Shown here piece after piece: positions 1-5,840 of a DNA stretch of 5,952 bases. The DNA is from an uncultured Nitrospirota bacterium (GTDB lineage: Bacteria > Nitrospinota > Nitrospinia > SZUA-224). Position numbers and translations under genes: made by a program. The notes beneath the pieces are model-generated. The model was not told where the DNA came from and searched no databases. It saw only the letters and a program-made list of their open reading frames with translations. Each line of letters starts with the position of its first letter. The stretch's first letter is position 1. The DNA is taken from positions 1 through 5,952 of the forward strand of contig CAJVYE010000079.1 in NCBI GenBank assembly GCA_913009285.1, read 5' to 3'.

Positions 1-546
1 ACACTGATCATAATCACCGGACATGTAGAGTGCCTGCGACATTACAAACTCTGCATCTGGAATAAGCCGGCTTGAAGGTATCATATTTATTAACCTCTCT
101 GATTCCTTTATAGCCTTTTTATAATCTCCTATCTTCTGATATCCCTTTGCGAGATTTAGCTCTATATAATCTGCCAGTTGATCATAATCTCCCATTACCA
201 TCTCAAAATATCTAGTCGCCTCTTCAAACCTCTCCAGGCTCAGACTAGTATGACCAAGGAGATAAATTGCCCTCTTACTCCATATTGTCCCTGGGAAATC
301 CTTCATGATCCCTTTTAGTTCAGAGATGGCATCCGGATATCTCTCTTCATTATTTAATAGAGAGATCGCCTTTCTCAGGGCAGTGTCTCCCCCTCTTATA
401 TCTTCAGCACCCTGACTGATCCCGGTTATAAAAAGAATAAGGATCAAGGATATGATCAGATATCCATTTGTGATTTTCGATTTTCGATTTTCGATTTTCG
501 ATTTGAAGAAAGGAAAAAAAACAACTTTTGATTTATTATTTTTCAT
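1..546 (-). CDS. Exported TPR-repeat protein, probably N-terminal part of an Slt-type lytic murein transglycosylase (partial)
   Basis: An open frame of 182 codons begins at ATG 546-544 and runs off the left edge, so the C-terminus is unseen. Residues 28-46 form a hydrophobic signal segment (GYLIISLILILFITGISQG). TPR-like helical repeats follow from about residue 56, with typical patterns such as RYPDAISEL, RFEEATRYF and GDYKKAIKESERL. The run LADYIELNLAKGY followed by IPSSRLIPDAEF resembles the superhelical region of soluble lytic transglycosylases (Slt), periplasmic enzymes that cleave peptidoglycan. The catalytic SLT domain would lie outside the window, so a TPR protein of another kind (for example a BamD- or YbgF-like protein) is not excluded. 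Residues 15-25 (KSKIENRKSKI) are encoded by a 7-base tandem repeat, giving an oddly long 27-residue stretch before the hydrophobic core. There is no ATG or GTG between the repeat and the signal segment. The nearest Shine-Dalgarno-like AAGGA lies 15 bases upstream of the ATG, which is long spacing. Confidence 0.7.
   Translation of the reverse strand, partial: MKNNKSKVVFFPFFKSKIENRKSKITNGYLIISLILILFITGISQGAEDIRGGDTALRKAISLLNNEERYPDAISELKGIMKDFPGTIWSKRAIYLLGHTSLSLERFEEATRYFEMVMGDYDQLADYIELNLAKGYQKIGDYKKAIKESERLINMIPSSRLIPDAEFVMSQALYMSGDYDQC
472..504. repeat. Heptanucleotide tandem repeat (unit CGATTTT, about 4.7 copies)
   Basis: 33 bases of perfect period-7 repeat (plus-strand unit CGATTTT) lie inside the start of the leftward TPR gene and encode its residues 15-25. 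Because 7 is not a multiple of 3, gain or loss of one unit would shift the reading frame of everything downstream. Related copies of the same unit are found at 591-616 and, inverted, at 681-699. Confidence 0.9.
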
Positions 547-590
547 GATTTTAAAATAGAATCCTTTTTGGCCATGCCACCCATAAATTA

Positions 591-699
591 ATTTACGATT
601 ATCGATTTTCGATTTATTCATCTATATGGGACGGGTCAGCGCTTGAGCTGTCACTTCCGAAGAATTTCATCACCTTCTTTTAAATCGAAAATCGTAAAT
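591..699. repeat. Inverted repeat straddling the miaA 3' end, enclosing a repeat core
   Basis: The left arm 603-616 (CGATTTTCGATTTA) and the right arm 681-694 (TAAATCGAAAATCG) are perfect reverse complements over 14 bases, separated by 64 bases. Allowing a 7-base bulge in the left arm, pairing extends to 591 and 699 (19 pairs in total). Both arms are built from the CGATTTT unit seen at 472-504. The right arm includes the miaA stop codon and final sense codons. The enclosed sequence carries the GGGACGGGTCAG element at 628-639. In miaA mRNA this could form a long AU-rich hairpin after the gene, but no T-run follows, so it is not a classical terminator. The layout is reminiscent of a small MITE-like insertion; that reading is inference. 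Confidence 0.7.
628..639 (+). repeat. Dispersed repeat element, copy 1 (GGGACGGGTCAG)
   Basis: These 12 bases are identical to 4798-4809. The following sequence (CGCTTGAGCTGTCAC) contains a short CAGC/GCTG stem at 637-650 and differs from the other copies. Short GGGAC-type intergenic repeats of this kind recall REP elements mobilised by Y1 (TnpA-REP) transposases; that link is inference, since no such transposase is in the window. Confidence 0.55.
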
Positions 700-1606
700 A
701 TCCAAATATCTTTTCTGCAATATCCTCAGGACGTTCCCCATCCATTATATCTATCCATTGCGCACCCTTAACCCCACGAAACCATGTAAGCTGCCTCTTG
801 GCATACCTCTTTGTCTCCTTTTTTATCTCTCGAACAGCATCATCAAGATCCATTTTCCCATCAAGGTATTTGATCATCTGAAGGTAACCGAGACTCTGAA
901 ACGGTTTCAGCTTCTTACTATAATCCATATTTAATATTCCCTTTGTCTCTTCTAATAACCCATTAGATATCATCTTGTCAACCCTCTCCTCAATCCTTTT
1001 ATATACCACCTCCCGTCTTCTGTTTAAGACAAAATAATTGACATCAAATTTGTCTTCTTTTCTTTGTTTTGAATAATACTCTGAGATAGGTATCCCTGAA
1101 AGGTAAAATACCTCTAATCCCCTTTCAATCCTTACCCTATCATTAGGATGGATCTTACCCGCTGTTATCGGGTCTATCTCCTTTAACTTATTATACATAT
1201 ATAGCTCCCCTTTTTCTCTGAACCCATCCTTTATCCTTTTCCTTACCTCATGATCTGATCTAACAGCACATTTCAGGTCCTCTGTTAGTACCTTTATATA
1301 TAATCCTGTACCTCCAGCTATAAGAGGGATCTTTCCCCTCTGATGAAGCACCTTAATGATCTCAAGTGCCAATATCCTGAATTCACCTGCTGTAAATTCA
1401 GAATCCGGATCTACAATATCTAAAAGATGATGCAGTATAATCTCCCTCTGGCTATGACTAGGCTTGGCAGTTCCGATATTGAAATGTCTGTAGACCTGCA
1501 TTGAATCAGCACTGATAATCTCAGTCTTCATCCTGGATGCCAGTTCAATGGCTACCTCACTCTTACCCGATGCAGTAGGACCTGTTATGACTATTAATGG
1601 AAGCAT
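680..1606 (-). CDS. miaA: tRNA dimethylallyltransferase (MiaA)
   Basis: MiaA transfers a dimethylallyl group from DMAPP to N6 of adenosine 37 in tRNAs that read codons starting with U. This is the first step toward ms2i6A, and it occurs in the cytoplasm. At 308 residues it has normal family length. Visible motifs are the P-loop GPTASGKS (9-16), SADSMQVYR with the conserved Asp34 (32-40), IGTAKPS (44-50), GGTGLYIKVL (98-107), HPNDRVRIERGLEV (153-166) and the C-terminal KRYAKRQLTWFR (266-277). The motif usually seen as GYRQM or GYKQM is GYLQM here (240-244), a basic-to-leucine change. The ATG lies only 9 bases after the upstream tolC-like stop, with no strong Shine-Dalgarno sequence, so translational coupling is likely. 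The last residues (RFSI) are encoded by a dispersed heptamer repeat, so the natural 3' end may have been replaced. hfq, a common neighbour of miaA elsewhere, is absent here. Confidence 0.97.
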   Translation of the reverse strand: MLPLIVITGPTASGKSEVAIELASRMKTEIISADSMQVYRHFNIGTAKPSHSQREIILHHLLDIVDPDSEFTAGEFRILALEIIKVLHQRGKIPLIAGGTGLYIKVLTEDLKCAVRSDHEVRKRIKDGFREKGELYMYNKLKEIDPITAGKIHPNDRVRIERGLEVFYLSGIPISEYYSKQRKEDKFDVNYFVLNRRREVVYKRIEERVDKMISNGLLEETKGILNMDYSKKLKPFQSLGYLQMIKYLDGKMDLDDAVREIKKETKRYAKRQLTWFRGVKGAQWIDIMDGERPEDIAEKIFGYLRFSI

Positions 1607-1615
1607 ATTATAAAT

Positions 1616-3214
1616 TTACAATCTTATTTCATTCTTTTCAAGGGTAGTCCCCTTTACCCTTTCTAACTTCACAAGAGATTTGTTATAATCGATTATAGCC
1701 TTTATCTCTTTACTCTGTTCCTCTGCCAGATCCTTCTGAAACTCTAAGATATTAAAACTGGTTGAAAGCCCTACCTCAAACCTCTTCTCCTCTGCATCCA
1801 ACTTTTGCTCTGCCAATCTCCTTGCCAGTTTTGTGGCATTTACCCGTTTGATATTTGTCTCTATCCCTCTTACTGCCTCTCTGATCTCGAGTGCTATCTT
1901 CTGCTCCAGATTCTTGAGAGAGATAAGGACCTTTTTTTCCTCTATCCTTGCAGCAGTGAGATTGCTTTTAGCTGAACGGTTGCCTAAGGGGATATTTACC
2001 TTTACCCCTGCCTCCCAGGAATAGTAGCTACCTGACCCCAGCCTGTCGAGTGTATCTTCATACCCTCCTCCAAATCTGCTAGGAGGTATTGTTGTACCTC
2101 CAAAAGAGACTTCCCTCGCATCGCCGCTAAGACCATTTAAACCAAAGCTTCCTATAAGATCTATATTAGGGAAAATCTGATTCTTCTTATACTTGACCTC
2201 TATCTTCTTGTTAGACAGATCTATCTTTGCCTGGACAAAATCCGGACGTTTTTCAAAGGAGGTCTTCAGTGCCTCATTATTATCGATCTCAACAACCTCA
2301 AATAGTGGTCTATCAGTGGGATAGATAGGGAGACCCCAATAAGGAGAATCCCCCTCAATATTCATTGCCCTCTTTAATCTATCCTCTGAGTCCTTGACCA
2401 TATTTTCAGCTATAATAACCCCCTCCTCCCTGGAAGCTACCTCTGCCTGGGCTTGAAGTATCTCTATAGGGGCCATAGTCCCGACCTTTACCTGTGTCCT
2501 TACCCTCTTCTCTAGATCCTGAGCCAATGCTAAGGATTGACGCTTGACCTTAAGATCTTCGATATTAAAGACAATATCCCAGTACATATTTTGTACTTCA
2601 GATATCTTCGTAATAACCACAGCTTTAAACTGATTAAGGGATATATCCTTATTATTACTGGCAATAATTATCTTTCTCTTATTCAAACCTATCCCAAAGT
2701 CCTTTAGGAGTGGTTGTGTTAATGTCAGTGTAAGATCAGATGTGTACTGCGGATTAAGTCCACTATAACTTGAATTGGATTTTCTCCTTTCATTGGTGAA
2801 CCTCAATTGGTAGTTTCCACCTGTAATCAGATCCTGTCTTATCCCTATACCCCAGTTTATACCCTCACCTTCGCTGACATCCGGATCGGCATATGCATTG
2901 GCTACGGGTCTCTTATCCTTATTGATGGATAGATCAAGGGCAATTGTCGGGTCAAACGCTCCCTTCTCGACTATGATCATGGCCTCACTTATCCGGGGAT
3001 TGAATCTCTCGACCCTTATATCAAGATTGTTTTCAAGGGTCAATTCTATAGCCTCTCTTAAAGAGAGGGATAAGTGTTGCACATCTGAAGGAGGTGTAGA
3101 ATCCACTATTTTAGTCTCTGTAAAACCCAAAGGTGGTGTTGTAATTATCAGGATTAAGATATAAAAGATAAAGATAGATCGTATAGGACCATAACTATTT
3201 TTCTTTTTCGACAT
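1616..3214 (-). CDS. TolC-family outer-membrane efflux protein (OEP)
   Basis: This family forms trimeric outer-membrane channels with a long periplasmic alpha-helical barrel that dock to inner-membrane pumps or type I secretion systems. The protein has 532 residues. The N-terminus is basic, then hydrophobic (about 13-30), consistent with a Sec signal peptide. The first OEP repeat spans roughly 48-285, with LREAIELTLENNLDI at its start and the coiled-coil stretch KVGTMAPIEILQAQAEVA at 243-260. The second spans roughly 315-515, with EKRPDFVQAKIDL (321-333), a beta-barrel strand FPNIDLIGSFGLNG (348-361) and FEVGLSTSFNILEFQKDLAE (479-498). No periplasmic adaptor or RND/ABC pump gene is visible, so the partner and substrate are unknown and no TolC subtype symbol is assigned. 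The ATG is preceded by a strong purine-rich ribosome binding site. It sits between the propeller lipoprotein gene (62-base gap) and miaA (9-base gap), probably in one operon. Confidence 0.93.
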   Translation of the reverse strand: MSKKKNSYGPIRSIFIFYILILIITTPPLGFTETKIVDSTPPSDVQHLSLSLREAIELTLENNLDIRVERFNPRISEAMIIVEKGAFDPTIALDLSINKDKRPVANAYADPDVSEGEGINWGIGIRQDLITGGNYQLRFTNERRKSNSSYSGLNPQYTSDLTLTLTQPLLKDFGIGLNKRKIIIASNNKDISLNQFKAVVITKISEVQNMYWDIVFNIEDLKVKRQSLALAQDLEKRVRTQVKVGTMAPIEILQAQAEVASREEGVIIAENMVKDSEDRLKRAMNIEGDSPYWGLPIYPTDRPLFEVVEIDNNEALKTSFEKRPDFVQAKIDLSNKKIEVKYKKNQIFPNIDLIGSFGLNGLSGDAREVSFGGTTIPPSRFGGGYEDTLDRLGSGSYYSWEAGVKVNIPLGNRSAKSNLTAARIEEKKVLISLKNLEQKIALEIREAVRGIETNIKRVNATKLARRLAEQKLDAEEKRFEVGLSTSFNILEFQKDLAEEQSKEIKAIIDYNKSLVKLERVKGTTLEKNEIRL

Positions 3215-3216
3215 AT

Positions 3217-3225
3217 CCCTCCTCT
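3217..3225 (-). promoter_or_regulatory. Strong ribosome binding site of the tolC-like gene
   Basis: On the minus strand AGAGGAGGG lies immediately before ATAtg, with the GAGG core about 3-6 bases from the ATG at 3214. It is by far the best Shine-Dalgarno match on the minus strand here and fixes the start of the tolC-like gene. The flanking propeller and miaA genes have much weaker sites. Confidence 0.75.
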
Positions 3226-3251
3226 ACACTCTGTTCATACAGACTTTTTTC

Positions 3252-3273
3252 GAAATAAAGCTGGCTCAATTAT
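3252..3273 (+). repeat. Dispersed repeat element, copy 3 (second-half segment)
   Basis: 22 bases starting GAAATAAAGCTGG and ending CAATTAT are identical to 4809-4830. This copy lies just after the stop codon of the propeller gene (3279-3277) and lacks the GGGACGGGTCA half. It fills most of the 62-base gap before the tolC-like gene. Confidence 0.8.
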
Positions 3274-3276
3274 CTG

Positions 3277-4689
3277 TCAGTTCCTTATCGATACTATTTC
3301 ATAAGGCCTCTTTCCCACATAGATTGTTTTAACAATACTCTGCGAGAGTAGATCAATAACAGAGATAGTATCTGAGCCATTATTGACCACATAGAGCCTG
3401 TTTCTATCCCTGTCAAACGCCAGCCCAACTGGTGAGCTACCAACATTTATCTCTCTGGTTATAGTCCCTGAAGTGAGATGAATAATGTTGACAGTATCAG
3501 AGACTTTACTTGTTACATATAACCTGTTTAATAGCCCCATAGAAAGCCTAAAGGGAGCAATAACTTTAGACATTGTTTTAATAATCCTGTTTGAGTTGAT
3601 ATCTATCGCTGAGATACGGTCCGATCGTTCGCTAACAACATAGATAGTCTCTTCTGTAATAAGGATATCCCGTGGCCTCAAACCAAAACCACTTATTGTA
3701 TTTACCACTTCATTACTATACGTATCGATTACTGATATCGTATTGGATATGCTATTCGAGACATAGACATGCCTACCCTTAAGATCGATTGCTATATCAA
3801 GGGGGGAAACCCCCACAGAGATAGTAGCAATAAGACTCCCTGAAACGGTGCTCACAACTAAGATATTATCAGAACCGAAATTACTTATATAAAGTGTCTC
3901 ATCATCAGGGAGTAACACAACTTCTGTAGGTTCGATCCCAGTAATAAGATTAATGGTATCCATCACCTCATTATTTGCGGTATCAATTACTGAAATAGTA
4001 TTAGAACGTGAGTTGATTACATATACCCTATCCCCTCTGGAATTTGCAGTGATCCCCTTAGGTCCTCTGCCAACCCTGATGATCCCCACCACCTTTTCTA
4101 ATTCCCTATTAATAATGGAGACACTATTCGAATCCGTATTAGTCACATAAGATAAAAGCCCCTTAATCTCTGTCATCCGTGTACTGATCCTTATGGAAGG
4201 TCTGAACATATAACCATCTTGAATAGAATTACTGGCATCCAACTCCATAAACAGAGGAACAACATCATCCCTCTTTATCTCAAATTCTGTATGTAATATC
4301 AGAGCCATATCAGGTTGGCGAATGACTCGATTGAAGCTCTCTTCATCCTTCTTTAAGAGAACCTTAGATAACTTCAACCTCAATCTTTTATATCTTCCCT
4401 CTGGAAGGGAAAACTCCCCAACTAGTATCTGTTTTTCAAAAAGATCGGTGGTATTTACCGATAGGGATAGATCACCCACACTTAACCATTTCTTATCACT
4501 ATCTTGTATATCTATAGCAGAGACGGTGAATGAGATATATGCGGGGAGATGGTCTGAACAAAAGAGATAAATGGCCAGATCTCCTGAGTCCGCAGTAACC
4601 CTCTCTCCTCTCTGCAAGATAGTGCATGATAATAGAGATAGAGATACGATTAGAATGATGAATAATAATTTCATTGTTATATGTTTCAT
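3277..4689 (-). CDS. Lipoprotein with N-terminal DUF4382-like domain and seven-bladed YVTN beta-propeller
   Basis: The 470-residue protein starts with a basic, hydrophobic lipoprotein signal (7-21) ending in a lipobox LLSC with Cys22; Thr at +2 suggests outer-membrane sorting. Residues about 36-175 look like a DUF4382-type beta-sandwich: GDLAIYLFCSD, a short WLSV strand, then LPEGRYKRLRLKLSKV (95-110). From about 181 there are seven repeats of the YVTN/40-residue type, beginning near 181, 222, 266, 308, 349, 390 and 432. Typical pieces are VYVINSRSNTISVIDT, VYVSNSISNTISVIDT and LYVVNNGSDTISVIDL, each followed by a VGxxP turn. Seven blades would close one complete propeller. Such proteins are surface or periplasmic binding scaffolds; the ligand cannot be read from the sequence. 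The gene is first in the leftward unit, with promoter candidates at 4762-4790 and 4826-4854. Its only Shine-Dalgarno-like site (AAAGGA) is 15 bases from the ATG, an unusually long gap. A second in-frame ATG at residue 6 has no better site. Confidence 0.88.
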   Translation of the reverse strand: MKHITMKLLFIILIVSLSLLSCTILQRGERVTADSGDLAIYLFCSDHLPAYISFTVSAIDIQDSDKKWLSVGDLSLSVNTTDLFEKQILVGEFSLPEGRYKRLRLKLSKVLLKKDEESFNRVIRQPDMALILHTEFEIKRDDVVPLFMELDASNSIQDGYMFRPSIRISTRMTEIKGLLSYVTNTDSNSVSIINRELEKVVGIIRVGRGPKGITANSRGDRVYVINSRSNTISVIDTANNEVMDTINLITGIEPTEVVLLPDDETLYISNFGSDNILVVSTVSGSLIATISVGVSPLDIAIDLKGRHVYVSNSISNTISVIDTYSNEVVNTISGFGLRPRDILITEETIYVVSERSDRISAIDINSNRIIKTMSKVIAPFRLSMGLLNRLYVTSKVSDTVNIIHLTSGTITREINVGSSPVGLAFDRDRNRLYVVNNGSDTISVIDLLSQSIVKTIYVGKRPYEIVSIRN

Positions 4690-4761
4690 AATAATTTTAA
4701 CAAATCCTTTCTTAAGATCCTTTTTCTTAGCAAGATAAAAAACCGCTTTTTTATAGAATCA

Positions 4762-4790
4762 AGTATAATTAAAAAATAAGTGCTTGGCAA
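4762..4790 (-). promoter_or_regulatory. Sigma70-like promoter, proximal, for the propeller-tolC-miaA unit
   Basis: On the minus strand TTGCCA (4790-4785) is followed after exactly 17 bases by TATACT (4767-4762), five of six matches in each box. Transcription would start near 4755, leaving a leader of about 65 bases before the ATG at 4689. The -35 box sits inside the near-palindrome GCTTGGCAAGC (4782-4792), which could be an operator. No regulator is visible. Confidence 0.6.
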
Positions 4791-4797
4791 GCCCTAA

Positions 4798-4830
4798 GGG
4801 ACGGGTCAGAAATAAAGCTGGCTCAATTAT
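4798..4830 (+). repeat. Dispersed repeat element, copy 2 (both halves)
   Basis: This copy joins GGGACGGGTCAG (4798-4809, identical to 628-639) to the 22-base segment 4809-4830 (identical to 3252-3273). It is the longest version in the window and links the other two. Just before it, CCCTAAGGG (4792-4800) is a small palindrome that overlaps its first three bases. Confidence 0.75.
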
Positions 4831-4854
4831 TGCCCCACTGATCTCCACTGTCAA
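4826..4854 (-). promoter_or_regulatory. Sigma70-like promoter, distal, leftward; -10 partly inside the repeat
   Basis: On the minus strand TTGACA (4854-4849, perfect) is followed after 17 bases by AATAAT (4831-4826, five of six). Five of the six -10 bases belong to the end of the dispersed repeat (4826-4830). A transcript from here would carry a leader of about 130 bases containing the repeat. This is pattern-based only. Confidence 0.45.
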
Positions 4855-4872
4855 GCATTTTTTCTCTTGACA
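4849..4872. promoter_or_regulatory. Inverted repeat linking the divergent -35 boxes
   Basis: TGTCAAG (4849-4855) and CTTGACA (4866-4872) are perfect reverse complements separated by 10 bases, with arm centres 17 bases apart. Each arm contains a consensus -35 hexamer pointing outward. It may be only two back-to-back promoters, or a binding site for a dimeric regulator that could affect both. Confidence 0.45.
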
Positions 4873-4895
4873 CCACCCTTCTCATTATGTTTAAA
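4867..4895 (+). promoter_or_regulatory. Sigma70-like promoter for lipA
   Basis: TTGACA (4867-4872, perfect) is followed after 17 bases by TTTAAA (4890-4895, four of six). Transcription would begin near 4902. That is downstream of the most distal in-frame ATG of lipA (4887), which could then not be the start, and it leaves about 45 bases of leader before the ATG at 4947. Confidence 0.55.
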
Positions 4896-4930
4896 TCGAT
4901 TCCTAAAACTATGCAACAAAAGGATATTAC

Positions 4931-4946
4931 CTCTGAAAAGAGAAAT
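4931..4946 (+). promoter_or_regulatory. Ribosome binding site of lipA within a small GNRA hairpin
   Basis: AAAAGAG lies 4 bases before the ATG at 4947 and is the only purine-rich site near any candidate lipA start. CTCT-GAAA-AGAG (4931-4942) can form a 4-bp stem capped by a GNRA-type tetraloop, which would cover the AGAG. The stem is too short to be sure it matters. Confidence 0.35.
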
Positions 4947-5840
4947 ATGGAACTACCGCAACACAAGGATTCTAAAAGTGCAACAGCACCTCATCGCAGA
5001 CTCCCTTCATGGTTTAAGATCAGGATACACCACGGAGATAACTTTTCCAATGTCGGTAGACTTATCGGTCGACTGGGACTTAATACAGTCTGCAGGAGTG
5101 CAAGGTGTCCTAATATCTGGGAATGCTGGAACCAGAAGACAGCAACCTTTATGATATTGGGTAATGTATGTACCAGGACCTGCCGGTTCTGTGCTGTCAA
5201 AAAAGGTTCACCCACCGAAGTGGACAAAAAAGAACCTGAGAGGGTTGCTGAGGCAGTAAAGGCCCTGGGGTTAAGACACGCGGTGATTACCTCAGTGACC
5301 AGGGATGACATAGAGGATGGAGGGGCAGATATATTCGCCGATACCATATCCAGTATCAGAAAGAAGAACCCTGCATGTACTATTGAAGTTCTTATCCCAG
5401 ATTTTAATGGCTCAGAGAGGGGACTTAAGGTGGTCATGGAGGCGGCCCCACATATACTTGGTCACAACATTGAGACTGTACCACGGTTATATTCTGAGAT
5501 AAGACCACAGGGAGTGTATAAGAGGTCTCTATGGCTGTTAAAGATAGTAAAAGATTTGGGGGCAGTTACAAAATCGGGTTTGATGGTCGGTCTTGGTGAG
5601 GATATTAATGAGGTAATAGGTGTAATGTCTGATCTCAGGGAGGTAGGGTGTGATATGTTGACACTTGGTCAGTACCTTATGCCTGATAAGCGAAATGCTC
5701 CTGTAGTACGATTCTATACACCTGAAGAGTTTGCTATGCTAAAGCAAAAGGGGAAGGATATGGGGTTTAAGCATATTGAGGCGGGTCCCCTTGTAAGGAG
5801 CTCTTATCATGCAGATGTTACAGTAAGGCGGCGTAAATAA
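4947..5840 (+). CDS. lipA: Lipoyl synthase (LipA), radical SAM enzyme
   Basis: LipA inserts two sulfur atoms at C6 and C8 of the octanoyl chain bound to lipoyl-dependent enzymes such as pyruvate dehydrogenase E2 or glycine cleavage H protein. It uses SAM and two 4Fe-4S clusters. In the 297-residue form the auxiliary-cluster motif CX4CX5C is Cys49, Cys54 and Cys60 (with CPNIWECWN). The radical SAM motif CX3CX2C is Cys75, Cys79 and Cys82 (in CTRTCRFC). GHNIETVPRLY, TKSGLMVGLGE and GQYLMP follow, and RSSYHAD near 284-290 carries the serine ligand of the auxiliary cluster. All key residues are present. The frame is open from ATG 4887 (317 residues), with another ATG at 4911. I prefer 4947 because family homology starts at LPSWFKI, only this ATG has a plausible ribosome binding site, and the predicted transcript starts near 4902. 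lipB is not adjacent within view. Confidence 0.95.
   Translation: MELPQHKDSKSATAPHRRLPSWFKIRIHHGDNFSNVGRLIGRLGLNTVCRSARCPNIWECWNQKTATFMILGNVCTRTCRFCAVKKGSPTEVDKKEPERVAEAVKALGLRHAVITSVTRDDIEDGGADIFADTISSIRKKNPACTIEVLIPDFNGSERGLKVVMEAAPHILGHNIETVPRLYSEIRPQGVYKRSLWLLKIVKDLGAVTKSGLMVGLGEDINEVIGVMSDLREVGCDMLTLGQYLMPDKRNAPVVRFYTPEEFAMLKQKGKDMGFKHIEAGPLVRSSYHADVTVRRRK

Noticed and set aside
1..200. Repeated TGATCATAATC motif at 5-15 and 180-190
   Set aside because: Both copies encode GDYDQ within TPR-like units of the same gene, so the similarity is explained by protein repeats.
472..699. Possible CRISPR array from the spaced heptamer repeats
   Set aside because: The repeats are short, tandem or inverted, with no regular spacers, and no cas genes are present.
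1833..3164. Plus-strand open frames at 1833-2024 and 2898-3164
   Set aside because: Both are antisense to the tolC-like gene and have no recognisable motifs. They look like by-products of its codon use.
3230..3250. TCTGT-TCAT-ACAGA followed by a C and T6 on the plus strand, like a terminator
   Set aside because: The stem is only 5 bp and A/T-rich, and no plus-strand gene lies upstream for it to terminate. On the minus strand it would fall inside the proposed operon with no trailing T-run.
4991..5437. 148-codon open frame on the minus strand
   Set aside because: It lies entirely antisense to lipA, whose frame carries all family motifs. The antisense translation shows no recognisable domain and no convincing start site.
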